Source: Gordionus sp. m RMFG-2023
Taxonomy: Eukaryota; Nematomorpha; Gordioida; Chordodea; Parachordodidae
Assembly: GCF_954871325.1 (NCBI RefSeq)
Contig: NC_088776.1
Span: 34,086,508 to 34,150,507 of the forward strand
Direction: 5' to 3'
DNA length: 64,000 nt
The notes beneath the pieces were generated by a model. That model did no database searches and was not told the DNA's origin. It saw nothing but the letters and a program-made list of their open reading frames with translations. Made by a program: the position numbers and the translations under genes. Of the stretch, positions 12,172-24,684 are shown piece by piece. Position 1 is the stretch's first letter. Every line of letters starts with the position of its first letter.

Positions 12172-12747
12172 ATGGCGACGAATGGAAAAATAATTCCAAA
12201 TTTGGCGGATAAAAGAAAATTGGCGGATTTATCTACGATTAAATTTGATAAATTCAATAATGATACTTTAATTTTTAGATATTTTTCTCAATGGGAAGCC
12301 AGTTTTTGGTTAAAAAACGTAAACCCATCTGAATGTCAATATAAAGATATATTTTTTACATTTTTTGGCAATAAGAATATTGAGTTGGTGGACCGTTTTT
12401 GTTATCCTGATTCGATCGAAACTTTATCTTTTAAGGAAATTAAGTCAATATGTTTTAAATTATTTAAACCGACGTCAACAGCTTTTGCTTCTAGATTTGA
12501 TTTCGTTAGATTACGGAGAACAACTGAAACCATAACTGAATTTGCAGATAAAATTAGAACAATTGGCAAGCGTTGTCATTATCTTAATGATATTGACGAG
12601 CGTTTACGTGATCAGTTTATGGTTGGCATGGAAATGCCGGGATTGGAAAGAGATCTTAGAGCTCTATATCCCGACGGTGTTGATAGAGATAATAATGTAT
12701 TGACTTTCCAATTTATTCTTGATCTGGCATTAGGAGCGAACAGATAA
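12172..12747 (+). CDS. Gag (capsid) ORF of the 12172-14640 element
   Basis: The open frame of 191 residues begins MATNGKIIPNLADKRK. Its helical, aromatic-rich body with FADKIRTIGKRC and DQFMVGMEMPGLERDLRAL resembles the capsid region of Ty3-type gag (retrotransposon gag domain). It is followed by decayed zinc-knuckle and pol regions on the same strand. It is a fossil part and not a host gene. Confidence 0.7.
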   Translation: MATNGKIIPNLADKRKLADLSTIKFDKFNNDTLIFRYFSQWEASFWLKNVNPSECQYKDIFFTFFGNKNIELVDRFCYPDSIETLSFKEIKSICFKLFKPTSTAFASRFDFVRLRRTTETITEFADKIRTIGKRCHYLNDIDERLRDQFMVGMEMPGLERDLRALYPDGVDRDNNVLTFQFILDLALGANR

Positions 12748-14640
12748 AGAAATGGCAAATAAAAATATGCCGGCTGTTAATAAGATAAATGATAATAACA
12801 AGAAATGATAATAATAATAATTATAAACATCCAATTAAAACGACTACATTTGTTAAAGGAAAAATATTAATGTCAAATTTATTAACTTATACTTCTATTT
12901 TTCTGATAAATAATAATAATTATAAACATCCAATTAAAACGACTACACTTGTTAAAGGCTATAATAAAGTCAAGTATAATAATACATTTGATAAAGAGAA
13001 TATTAAATACAAATATAATAATGATAAAGATTATAATAAACTTAAATGTTATAAATGTGGGTTTATTCATAACCGAGAAGTGAGATGCAGCTACAAATGC
13101 AGTATGTAATAAATGTAAAAAAAATTGGTATTTTGCAGTTTGTTGTAAATCAAAGAATTTAAATTATATAAGAGTGTCATCAAGTGATTCTATTCATAAT
13201 ATGGAAGATTCAACAAAATCGAGAGAAAAGAGCAAAACTAACTGCAGAGATAAATGGGTTAGATGTTGAATTTGATTTTGAAACTGGTGCACAAGTGTCA
13301 TTAATAGGAATTGATATATGGACAAGTATTGAACGACCAAAAATTAGGCCAACCAGTCCATTGAGTGCATATGGTGATCACCCGTTAGACGTTAAGGGCG
13401 AGACCCAAGTCAATGAGGATTGGATCACAGGCAATGACTCTACCAGAGGTAATAATGAATGAGTGCCTCTTTTCGGATTATCATGGATTATAGCATTCAA
13501 GTTAGAAATGCCTCGTCAGGTTATGATTAATCAAGTACGAAATTTGGTCAACACTATTGAAAAAGAAAAATGTTGCATAACACTAGATTCTAGAATTCTA
13601 GATTTGATTAATAAACCTCAAGAAATTTTTGATGATAAGATGGGACATATACGTAATTTTGCAGTGTGAATACATTTAAAGTATACCGCTGTACCAAGAT
13701 CGTTTCCAGCCCGTAGGGTCATTTCCACTTCGCAAAGCAATTTAAATAGAATTAGAACGATTAGAGGCGGCAGAAATTATCGAAAAGATTGATTCGACTA
13801 TAACTAGGGTACAGTGGCCAACGCCAACCGTAAATATATGCAAGAGTAATGGCGATATTCGAATTTGTGCTGATTTCAAAGTTACACTCAAACCGTGTTT
13901 ATTGTATGACCATTGTTATTTCTACCTTAGAAAACGATTTGTTAGAGAAAATCCAAGGTAGTGATAAATTTACCGTGATATATCTGAAAGATGCGTGTTT
14001 ACAGATGGAAGTAGAATCATAATCTCAGGAACTACTAACAATAGTGACTCATAAGGGGTATTTCCGTTACGGAAGATTGCCTTTTGGATTGGCAAGTGCA
14101 CCTACTATATTCCAGAGATATATGGATGTGTTGCTAAAAGATTGTCAAATGACTGGTGTCTACTTAGATGACGTAATTATTTCTGGTCGAAATGATAAGG
14201 AGCACCTTGCGAATCGTGTTAGACAGATTACAGACGGCAGGTCTTAAGATAAAATTGACAAAAATGAGATTTTTACAAAAATCGGTTTCATTTTTAGGGG
14301 TGATTATAAATTCGGTATGCATCCTAGTCTAGAAAAGGTGAAGGCTATCCGAAATGCACCAAAACCTAAAAATATACAACAACTTAGATCTTTTCTAGGA
14401 CTCGATGAACGTTTTATTCAATCTACGTAAAGCGGCGATATTACATGGCGGTGGACAAAAGATGAACAAAATTCCTACGAAGAGGTTAAGAAATTATTGA
14501 ATAATTTTGGAATGCGAGGCATCTGATTCAGGATTCAGGGACTGTGTTGTTACATCAATTAATAGACGGAAGTACTAATCCTATTTCGTTCGCGTCACGT
14601 ACTTTATTAGAATCAGAAACACTACGCTCCTATTGATAAT
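12172..14640 (+). mobile_element. Ty3-type LTR retroelement fossil, plus strand
   Basis: Parts appear in the normal order. There is a gag capsid-type ORF (12172-12747), a zinc-knuckle-like Cys cluster near 13040-13090, a protease-like stretch near 13260-13300, reverse transcriptase (including FRYGRLPFGLASAPTIFQRY and YLDDVIISG near 14060-14180) and RNase H-like sequence up to about 14640. The copy is broken, with roughly ten breaks, and no LTR pair was found. It is probably of middle to old age. The family may be related to the 3395-7333 element, since both begin ATGGCGA at gag. Confidence 0.8.
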
Positions 14641-14667
14641 ATTTATGGTAGTAGTTTTGTTTCTTAT

Positions 14668-14862
14668 CTATACATGCTCGTTAAATTCTCTATCACTGGA
14701 ATGTTTATCATGCTCTCGACTTTGTTTATCATTAGATTTATCTATCTCATTTTCCACTTTTGGTCTAGCCGAATCAAAACTAGTTATCTCTCGACCGAAC
14801 ATAATCTTCGCTGGCGACCTACCCGTTGAACTATGTTCTCCCAGTCTATACACTTCTATCAT
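14668..14862 (-). pseudogene. Integrase fragment in inverted orientation
   Basis: The minus-strand frame contains HSSTGRSPAKIMFGREI, which matches the C-terminal core-domain end of Ty3-type integrases. Its orientation is opposite to the element at 12172-14640, so it marks a rearrangement or a second element. It is a broken fossil. Confidence 0.7.
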
Positions 14863-15097
14863 TTAAGTCATTGCTTCTTGTGGTTTATTAATTGATTTTC
14901 GAGTTGCATAATACCTTCCTTTCAAGGTTCAAATGGTTCGTTCTGCTTATTGTCTTCTGCTGGTATGGCGTTGAACGAATGTGACAAATGTTGCTATTCT
15001 CACAATATCGCTGAAATCTTGTAAAAATAAGCCCCGCAAAATTTTAAAAGGGGATTAAAACAAAATTAGAGAGGGTTTAAGTCTCTAATAGCCCCAC

Positions 15098-15690
15098 CAG
15101 GGACGGACTGGGAGACTAAAGGCCCCTTGGGAGATTTCTAAAAGAGGTCCCATAGTTTGGGGGGTTTTGCCCCCAAACCCCCCTTTTCGGGCCTATGGCG
15201 CGCTTTTACCAGTCCTAAACCCGGGAATTATATGATTTTATTTGAAATATACTACACTATATTAAAATTTAAAATAATTCTTATCTTTTTAATATTTATG
15301 TATTATCCATTTAAAAGAATCACTCGTCCTTTGAGTTGAATGCATTATTCTCGTTAATTTATGATTTTTATATATATTCTTTCATTTATTTAATGGCCTA
15401 CAACAAGCCAATCCATTAATAAATAAATAATTTAAAATAATCTTCCCATAGGTTTTATATATTAGGATTAATTTTTATCATAATTTTTATTATTTCTTGT
15501 AATTTACTAAATTTTAATTGTTTTATATATATTTTAATTTTTATTTATATGGGAAGGCTTAGAAAAAAAAATAAGTTAACAAAATAATTATATAACAACA
15601 AAATAAAATATTTATAATATAATAAATGAAATATAATAATATATAAATGTAATATATTTTTAAAAAAAGAATTAAAATATATAAACTATT
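15098..15690. other. Possible orphan hAT terminus, then AT-rich DNA
   Basis: CAGGGACGGACTGGGAGAC at 15098, with a GC-rich subterminal (GGCCCCTTGGG, then GGGGTTTTGCCCCC), looks like the left end of a hAT element. No matching right end or 8-bp duplication was found. 15240-15690 is AT-rich and gene-free. Confidence 0.4.
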
Positions 15691-16149
15691 GATAATGCAT
15701 CTGGTGATAGTGAGCTTGATCCATATTATATCGTTGCGCGCGGCTCAAATTCGATAGCATTTGACTAAATCTCGCATTTGCCACAAAAGGTTTAGACTCA
15801 AAAATTGAAGCATAGGAGTGAGACAAAATGAAAATAATTTTTATTTTTATATTGCTAAAATAAAATAATATCGAAAAATATGAATATTGGTAATTGTATT
15901 AAAATTTACTTCTGATTCAGTTTTTAACATACTTGCATTTTGGTACACCATATAAAAATCATAATTCCCAAAACAGAAAAAGAAACAGAATTTGAATGAA
16001 TAAATTATATTAAATTTCTAAATGAATATCAAATGAATATGAATACTATAAGAAATTTAAACGTTTACTTTTAAATCGGTTTTGAACATTTGGAAAGAAA
16101 AGAATATGGTGAAATTGTGCTTAAGGTTAAAATTCCATCAAGGTTAGCT

Positions 16150-18130
16150 TAATAATTTTCTCAATAATAGTGAACATTTGCGCAGATATTCAAGAATCTC
16201 ACTTAATATTATTTCTTCTAATAATTTCATTTCTACCGATATCATAAAAGCTTCTAAATAATCCTGCCCAATATTTGCCCGCAGTCTATTTTTAATTATT
16301 TTTAATATGCTAAAGGTTCGTTCACAATTTACATGTGAAGGAGATAAAGTGAGTAGATATTCATATATACTTTATATAAATTGGTATATGTAGATGTATG
16401 CATATTATATCGGCATAACGTCTCATATACACATATCAAACATTACTTGCATTTTATATTTTAAAAATTCTCAATTGCAACTTTCTTTCATAGAATCTTG
16501 AAATTCTTCACTTTCATTTCTGACATGTAATCACTATGATAAATCAAATTTTCTATACTTTTCTTCAAGCCAATGATTAAATTGATATATATTCTAGAGA
16601 ATGAGATTAGTTCTTCTCCCAGGATATCTCTATCCACCCTTGATGAAGAGATTCTTATCAAGGCTTCTTTAGTTATACCTTACCTATTAATTTCATCAAA
16701 ACTTCTAGGATGGAAATATTGAGCATCAGTTATTAAATATTGATTTTCGATAATCTTTTTGTAATACTAGTTACTATCTGATCAATGATATCGCGAAACA
16801 CTTCAATTCTGTAAATTTCAAGAGAGTTATTTGGTTCATCTAAACATTCCTCAAAACACTTTTTATTTTTACGACTAATTCTATGTTGCGGTATTTATCC
16901 ATGCATATGTCATCAGTATCATCAAACGGCCAAATCTTTATTGATAGATAATGCCATATTTCTAGCTTTCATATATATTGAGAGGAAATTTATAGAATTT
17001 AAAGAAAAAATAGAATTTTCAACCATTTTCTAGGCAGTCAAAATGTATAAATTTTTTATCAGTAAATATCTTGATAGAGGCCCAATTAATTCAAATATTT
17101 TCAAAAATATTTGTGCCGTTATGAGATTTTTAAATTTGCATAACTTTTCTAATAAGGCCTCGACTTCTGAAGTGGTTTTTGCATCAAAAGATTTTTTGTT
17201 ATATATATAATGTAAGGCACTTATTGTAGTAGATATTAGCTCATCTATTAAACATCCAAAGAGAACTGCTTTCTCACGTGACCACTATCTTGTTTCCCCA
17301 ATTTTCTGAAACCTTTTTAATTTTTTTGAGCCAATAAGCGGGTTATTCACACTTGCATTCGTCCAAACTTCCATTCTTCATATGATTCATTAAAAAATGT
17401 CGCAAGCCTATTTAGTATTCCAAATATATTTTTCGCTTCGAGATTACTACATGTGTCACAGACACATAAGTTAAGAATGTGGCTTATAGCACCAAATATA
17501 TATACTGTCTGGCACTTCTTACTTAATTTGAGCTTGCAAAGCCAACAAATTTACTTCTCATGTTAGCTTCACCATCAAAAGATTCTCCTATTATATTATT
17601 TAATTGTAGTACTTGTTTAGAGAAACAAAAACTTAAATAATCAAAAGTCCTTTACCTGGAGAATTAGTCACTTTAACTACTTTAAAAAGTTTTTCTGTAA
17701 TTTCTCCTTTATAAATGTACCGCAAACAAATTGTAGCTTGATAATATATGCTTATATCCTGAATGCTGTCCATCTCTATGCTGAATCCTTTTTCCTAATT
17801 GTTCCTTAATTCGCTTTCTAAACGTGTATAAAATTAATATTAAAAATGAATTTTCATAACCAACAAAAGCTATACAAATTCATCAGTAAATAACATTAAT
17901 TTCATGATTAATTACAGCAACTGAAAGCCAATTTCGTGGTACCTTATCTTCCATAACTACTCTATAATACAAAGATTTAGTCTCAGGTTCACAGGTTGGA
18001 TTGAATGTTTCTGTAAAAAGGCAAGCTTTTGTGGAAAAGCTGAATTTGAATTTAAAGGAAATAAATTTGACTTAATGTGTGAGATCTTTTTTATAAAATT
18101 TGCTGCTTCTGTACATGAAAAGCCAGATAT
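16150..18130 (-). pseudogene. hAT transposase remnant (ZMYM1-like class)
   Basis: Several minus-strand stretches read as a hAT transposase in N-to-C order. NPTCEPETKSLYYRVVMEDK followed by VPRNWLSV lies near 17900-18000. LQLNNIIGESFDGEANMRSK lies near 17570-17610 and is equivalent to the conserved GQxxDGAxNM block. NCERTFSILKIIKNRLRANI followed by GQDYLEAFMISVEMK lies near 16200-16330 and is the dimerisation signature. Frames change repeatedly and stops are frequent, so the gene is dead. No matching terminal inverted repeats were found. Confidence 0.75.
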
Positions 18131-18938
18131 TCGATAGAATTCATAGATGTAGGTATTTGTAATGTAGATAAAGATGAAGGTATTTGTAATGTAGATAAAG
18201 ATGAAGTTTCCTTTAAAGTTAGGGATAGAATAGGAATGCTATATCAGTTAGGGATAGAATAGGAATGCTATATCATTTGAAGGAAATGATATTGGAATAT
18301 TTGGTGAAATTGTATTATCATGTAAAGTAAAGAATAATGTGCAGTGGCGTCACTAGGGGGGGGGGGGTGGCACTCAGGGGCTCGAGCCCCCTGAAAAATT
18401 TGAATAGCCCCCTGAAGCAAAAAATTTTTTTTTAATGGCCCCTTAATATCCCATTGAACAAAAAATAAAAATTTTTGATTGCTCTTTGAATGATTTCTTT
18501 AATAATTCCATTAATTATTATATAGATTTAATTTTATTATTTAGAAATTAATAAGACTATTTAAATTTTTAAATGAATACTATTTTAGTTATTAGATTTG
18601 GTTAATACATATAAATTATATTTTCACTATGTCAGCTTGCAATCAAATTCTGTATTAAAAATATAATATCAATAACTCACTAAATGTTAATTTAGCTTTA
18701 ACAGTTGAAGTTTAACTGACTTTTATTATTTAAATTATTATATAACCCTAATTAAATAATTATAATCATATATTATTTGTTTTCGAATTCTTAATTAATT
18801 ATCTTACTTTTCTAATTCTTAATTAATTATCTTAATTTTTTTTTAAGTATAAATGTATTTTTTTTTTACTTGATCTTTATTTTGGTTTTTCAAAACACTT
18901 TTTTTTTTTACTTGATATAATTTACTTGTTTTACACAA
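18131..18938. other. AT-rich DNA with short duplications and an orphan hAT-like end
   Basis: 18145-18270 holds two short tandem duplications (AGGTATTTGTAATGTAGATA and GTTAGGGATAGAATAGG, each twice). At 18342, CAGTGGCGTCACTAGG with a poly-G run looks like a left hAT terminus. The following 100 bp alternate GAGCCCCCTGAA and AAAATTTTT words. No partner end was found before or after the foldback block. Confidence 0.5.
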
Positions 18939-19606
18939 AAACCGCAAGGTCTAAAAGTCGAAAGGCTGCATGATACGAAAGGCTAAAAAATAATATTGAA
19001 AATAAAAATAACAAAGAAAATGATTAATGTGTAATTTGATTGATTTATTGCTTTTTTTACGAGAAAAATATTATAATAATATTACATTATAATATATTAA
19101 AAAAATGGAAATTTTAAGATCTTTTCAATTTTTTATTCATTCTTTGAAATAAATTGCGGTTTTAATTTTATTTAATTTTATTAATTTTTAATTTATTTTT
19201 TTAATTAAATTATATTTATTTATTTAAAAAAAATGGAATATAATATATTAAAAAAATGGAAATTTTAAGATCTTTTCAATTTTTTTATTAATTCTTTGAA
19301 ATAAATTGCAGTTTAATTTTTATTTTTATTTTTATTTAATTTTTAATTTTTATTTTTAATTAAATTATATTTGGTTATTTAAAAAAAATGGATTATAATA
19401 TTTCAATTTTTTTATTAATTCTTTGAAATAAATTGCGATTATAATTTTATTTAATTTCATTAATTTTTAATTTATATTTTTAATTAAATTATATTTGGTT
19501 ATTTTAAAATAATGGAATTTTTAAAATTATATGTATATTCTATTTAAGTTTTTTTTCAAAACTAAATTGATAGTAAGTATAACGATATTGTGAGTACTGG
19601 ATTAGG

Positions 19607-21277
19607 GAAAAGGCTAAAATCCTATATGCAATTTTGAATATTTTTATATCATTCTACTCAGAATTAAATTTCTTATCCAATTATGCTTAGATGTATTTTT
19701 TTACGTTTCCGGTTCAAAAAATAACATTTTTGTCGCCAAAACGTTCAAAGGGAAAAGGCTAACATCATAAGTTTAATTTTATAAATTTTTATATCATTGA
19801 ACTCAGAATTAAATTTCCTATCTAAATATGCTTTGATGTAATTTTTTACGTTATCGGTTCAAAAAATAAATTTTAATAATTTTTTTGTGGTAAAAACGTT
19901 GGAAGGGAAAAGGCTAACATCTTATTTGCAATTTTGAATATTTTTATATCATTCTACTCAGAATTAAATTTCCTATCCAATTATGCTTAGATGTATTTTT
20001 TTACGTTTCCGGTTCAAAAAACAACATTTTTGTCGCGAAAACGTTCGAAGGGAAAAGGCTAACATCTTAAGTTAAATCTTATAAATTTTTATATCATTGA
20101 ACTCAGAATTAAATTTCCTATCTAAATATGCTTTGATGTAATTTTTTACGTTATTGGTTCAAAAAATAAATTTTAATAATTTTTTTGTGATAAAGACGTT
20201 GGAAGGGAAAAGGCTAACATCTTATATGCAATTTTGAATATTTTTATATCATTCTACTCAGAATTAAATTTCCTATCCAATTATGCTTAGATGTATTTTT
20301 TTACGTTTCCGGTTCAAAAAATAACATTTTTGTCGCGAAAACGTTCGAAGGGAAAAGGCTTACATCTTAAGATTAATTTTATAAATTTTTATATCATTGA
20401 ACTCAGAATTAAATTTCCTATCTAAATATGCTTTGATGTATTTTTTTACGTTATCGGTTCAAAAAATAAATTTTAATAATTTTTTTGTGGTAAAAACGTT
20501 GGAAGGGAAAAGGCTAACATCTTAAATGCAATTTTGAATATTTTTATATCATTCTACTTAGAATTAAATTTCCTATCCAATTATGCTTAGATGTATTTTT
20601 TTACGTTTCCGGTTCAAAAAATAACATTTTTGTCGCGAAAACGTTCGAAAGGAAAAGGCTAACATCTTAAGTTAAATTTTATAAATTTTTATATCATTGA
20701 ACTCAGAATTAAATTTCCTATCTAAATATGCTTTGATGTAATTTTTTACGTTATCGGTTCAAAAAATAAATTTTAATAATTTTTTTGTGGTAAAGACGTT
20801 GGAAGGGAAAAGGCTAACATCTTATATGCAATTTTGAATATTTTTATATCATTCTACTCAGAATTAAATTTCCTATCCAATTATGCTTAGATATATTTTT
20901 TTACGTTTCCGGTTCAAAAAATAACATTTTTGTCGCGAAAACGTTCGAAAGGAAAAGGCTAACATCTTAAGTTAAATTTTATAAATTTTTATATCATTGA
21001 ACTCAGAATTAAATTTCCTATCTAAATATGCTTTGATGTAATTTTTTACGTTATCGGTTCAAAAAATAAATTTTAATAATTTTTTTGTGGTAAAGACGTT
21101 GGAAGGGAAAAGGCTAACATCTTATATGCAATTTTGAATATTTTTATATCATTCTACTCAGAATTAAATTTCCTATCCAATTATGCTTAGATATATTTTT
21201 TTACGTTTCCGGTTCAAAAAATAACATTTTTGTCGCGAAAACGTTCGAAGGGAAAAGGCTAACATCTTAAGTTAAAA
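19607..21277 (+). repeat. Tandem array, 300-bp unit (two diverged half-units), left arm
   Basis: GGAAGGGAAAAGGCTAACAT recurs at 19901, 20201, 20501, 20801 and 21101, so the period is exactly 300. Each unit holds two related halves of about 150 bp. One has TTACGTTTCCGGTTCAAAAA and one has ACGTTATCGGTTCAAAAA. There are about 5.6 units with only a few differences between copies. Confidence 0.95.
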
Positions 21278-21857
21278 AAATTATTAAAATTTATTTTTTG
21301 AATCGATAACGTAAAAAATTACATCAAAGCATATTTAGATAGGAAATTTAATTCTGAGTTCAATGATATAAAAATTTATAAAATTAAACTTAAGATGTTA
21401 GCCTTTTCCTTCGAACGTTTTCGCGACAAAAATGTTATTTTTTGAACCGGAAACGTAAAAAAATACATCTAAGCATAATTGGATAGGAAATTTAATTCTG
21501 AGTAGAATGATATAAAAATATTCAAAATTGCATATAAGATGTTAGCCTTTTCCCTTCCAACGTCTTTACCACAAAAAAATTATTAACATTTATTTTTTGA
21601 ACCGATAACGTAAAAAATTACATCAAAGCATATTTAGATAGGAAATTTAATTCTGAGTTCAATGATATAAAAATTTATAAAATTTAACTTAAGATGTTAG
21701 CCTTTTCCCTTCGAACGTTTTCGCGACAAAAATGTTATTTTTTAAACCGGAAACGTAAAAAAATACATCTAAGCATAATTGGATAGGAAATTTAATTCTG
21801 AGTAGAATGATATAAAAATATTCAAAATTGCATATAAGATGTTAGCCTTTTCCCTAA
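21278..21857 (-). repeat. Same 300-bp array in inverted orientation, right arm
   Basis: This is the reverse complement of the 19607-21277 array, about 1.9 units. It is joined to the left arm within an A-run at 21276-21283, at a non-equivalent point of the unit. Confidence 0.95.
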
Positions 21858-22859
21858 TCCAGTACTCACAATATCGTTATACTTACTATCAATTTAGTTT
21901 TGAAAAAAAACTTAAATAGAATATACATATAATTTTAAAAATTCCATTATTTTAAAATAACCAAATATAATTTAATTAAAAATATAAATTAAAAATTAAT
22001 GAAATTAAATAAAATTATAATCGCAATTTATTTCAAAGAATTAATAAAAAAATTGAAATATTATAATCCATTTTTTTAAAATAACCAAATATAATTTAAT
22101 TAAAAATAAAAATTAAAAATTAAATAAAAATAAAAATAAAACCGCAATTTGTTTCAAAGTAAAAAAATTGAAAAGATCTTAAAATTTCCATTTTTTTAAT
22201 ATATTATATTCCATTTTTTTTAAATAAATAAATATAATTTAATTAAAAATATAAATTAAAAATTAATAAAATTAAAACCGCAATTTATTTCAAAGAATGT
22301 AAAAAAATTGAAAAGATCTTAAAATTTCCATTTTTTTAATATATTATATAATGTAATATTATTATAATATTTTTCTCGTAAAAAAAGCAATAAATCAATC
22401 AAATTACACATTAATCATTTTCTTTGTTATTTTTATTTTCAATATTATTTTTTAGCCTTTCGTATCATGCAGCCTTTCGACTTTTAGACCTTGCGTTTTT
22501 TGATTGATATTTTTATTATAATGGTTTTTTATGTATTTATTTTTCACGTAAATTTTATCTTGATATATTTTTTGATAGCTAAATTTTTTTTAATTTTTTG
22601 TGTTATATTATTTTTTTAAATATATTTTTTGATTGATATTTTTTTTTAGAGATAAGATATTTTAATTTGTCATAATTTTTTTAAATATATTTTTTGATTG
22701 ATATTTTTTTTATATGATTTTTATATAATTTATTTTTAATGTAATTTTTTATCTTTTGATTCCTAATTTTATAGGTAAAAGTGACAAAAGGTATAATCGT
22801 AATTTTTGAACTTTTTTAAGTTTTTAAAAGCAATTTTCAGTGAAGATTTATTATAGAAA

Positions 22860-24070
22860 AGTGACAATTGTCATAATTGTTATTTTTGAACATTTTTTAG
22901 TTTTTTTAAAGTAAATAGGTAAAAATATGTTTTGTAAAAATGTTAAATTAATATTTCAGTGAAGATGTATTATGAAAAAGTGACAATTGTCATAATCGTT
23001 ATTTTTGAACATTTTTTAGTTTTTTTAAAGTAAATAGGTAAAAATATGTTTAGTAAACGTGTTAAATTAATATTTCAGTGAAGATGTACTATGGAAAAGT
23101 GACAATTGTCATAATCGTTATTTTTGAACATTTTTTAGTTTTTTTAAAGTAAATAGGTAAAAATTGTTTTGTAAAAATGTTAAATTAATATTTCAGTGAA
23201 GATGTACTATGGAAAAGTGACAATTGTCATAATCGTTATTTTTGAACATTTTTTAGTTTTTTTAAAGTAAATAGGTAAAAATATGTTTAGTAAACGTGTT
23301 AAATTAATATTTCAGTGAAGATGTACTATGGAAAAGTGACAATTGTCATAGTCGTTATTTTTGAACTTTTTTGATTTTTTTTAAAGTAAATAGTTAAAAT
23401 TATGTTTTGTAAAAATGTTAAATTAATATTTCAGTGAAGATGTACTATGGAAAAGTGACAATTGTCATAATCGTTATTTTTGAACATTTTTTAGTTTTTT
23501 TAAAGTAAATAGGTAAAATTATGTTTTGTAAACATGTTAAATTAATATTTCAGTGAAGATGTACTATGGAAAAGTGACAATTGTCATAATCGTTATTTTT
23601 GAACATTTTTTAGTTTTTTTAAAGTAAATAGGTAAAAATATGTTTTGTAAAAATGTTAAATTGATATTTCAGTGAAGATGTACTATGGAAAAGTGACAAT
23701 TGTCATAATCGTTATTTTTGAACATTTTTTAGTTTTTTTAAAGTAAATAGGTAAAAATATGTTTTGTAAAAATGTTAAATTAATATTTCAGTGAAGATGT
23801 ACTATGGAAAAGTGACAATTGTCATAATCGTTATTTTTGAACTTTTTTAATTTTTTTTAAAGTAAATAGTTAAAATAAAATTATGTTTTTTTTTAGTTTT
23901 TTTAAAGTAAATAGGTAAAAATATGTTTAGTAAACGTGTTAAATTAATATTTCAGTGTAGATGTACTATGAAAAAGTGACAATATAATCGTTATTTTTGA
24001 ACATTTTTTAGTTTTTTTAAAGTAAATAGTTAAAATTATGTTTTGTAAAAATGTTAAATTAAAATTTCAG
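22860..24070 (+). repeat. Tandem array, about 119-bp unit with a palindromic box, left arm
   Basis: Each unit contains AAGTGACAATTGTCATAATC, then TTTTTGAACATTTTTTAG and TTTCAGTGAAGATGTACTAT. The perfect palindrome TGACAATTGTCA occurs about nine times (first at 22862, last near 23811), spaced 118-120 bp. Confidence 0.95.
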
Positions 24071-24684
24071 ATGAACTTATAATGTTTGACGCATAATCTT
24101 AGTAATAAATATAAGGGCTAATAGTATTTAATGTACGCTATATTGCAACATAGTTAATTGCTAAAATTTATTTCGTTTATAAATATATTCATGAAAATGT
24201 ATTTAGTGATAGATATACATCTCAATAGCTCTAACTTGTAATTTTAGATAGTTCACTAAAGTGAATAAATATTTAAAATATATTTACTCACAGAATTGAA
24301 ATAAATAAGTCAAAGATATTATAGTTAGTTGATATACAAATAACCGATGCAGGATTCATATTTAAATATTTCGCAAATATTTTAGGAAAAAATAGATTAA
24401 TCCTAAAAATATTTTATTTATACATCGGTCTACTATTATAAATTATGTTAAAAAACATTTCCGGCTGCTATGAAGATTAAGGTGTAATCGTAATAGTAAA
24501 ATTTTTTATCATTTGAGGTCATTAATGTATTCATGCTGAAATCACGAGATTAATCAAATCAAGGCATTGACGATTTACAGGAAAATAATTCATCTTTAAT
24601 TTTCAATATATAAATAATAGCGAATTTAGGAATTTTAATGTTAATATTCCTGTTAGTGTCTATATAATATAAAACATATCTAAA
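24071..24684. other. Unique loop of foldback 2
   Basis: These 614 bp of unique AT-rich sequence lie between the inverted arms. The arms both end in TTAAATTAAAATTTCAG next to the loop. No coding or RNA gene was recognised. Confidence 0.7.

Larger units (their letters stand above)
18939..22499. mobile_element. Foldback structure 1: 3.56-kb asymmetric inverted repeat built of 300-bp tandem units
   Basis: The left edge CGCAAGGTCTAAAAGTCGAA (about 18939) is mirrored by the right edge CGACTTTTAGACCTTGCG (to about 22499). The outer arms (18939-19606 and 21858-22499) are reverse complements with scattered differences. The inner arms are 300-bp tandem units, about 5.6 in the left arm and 1.9 in the right. 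They meet head to head at about 21277 with no spacer. There is no coding sequence. Long terminal inverted repeats made of tandem units are the hallmark of foldback (FB-like) transposons. No target duplication could be set, so a non-transposon origin such as an inverted satellite stays possible. Confidence 0.75.

Noticed and set aside
15098-18341. One hAT element from CAGGGACGGACTGGG (15098) to the CAGTGGCG site (18342)
   Set aside because: Both termini read as left ends, their sequences differ and the flanking 8-mers do not match. They belong to different elements.
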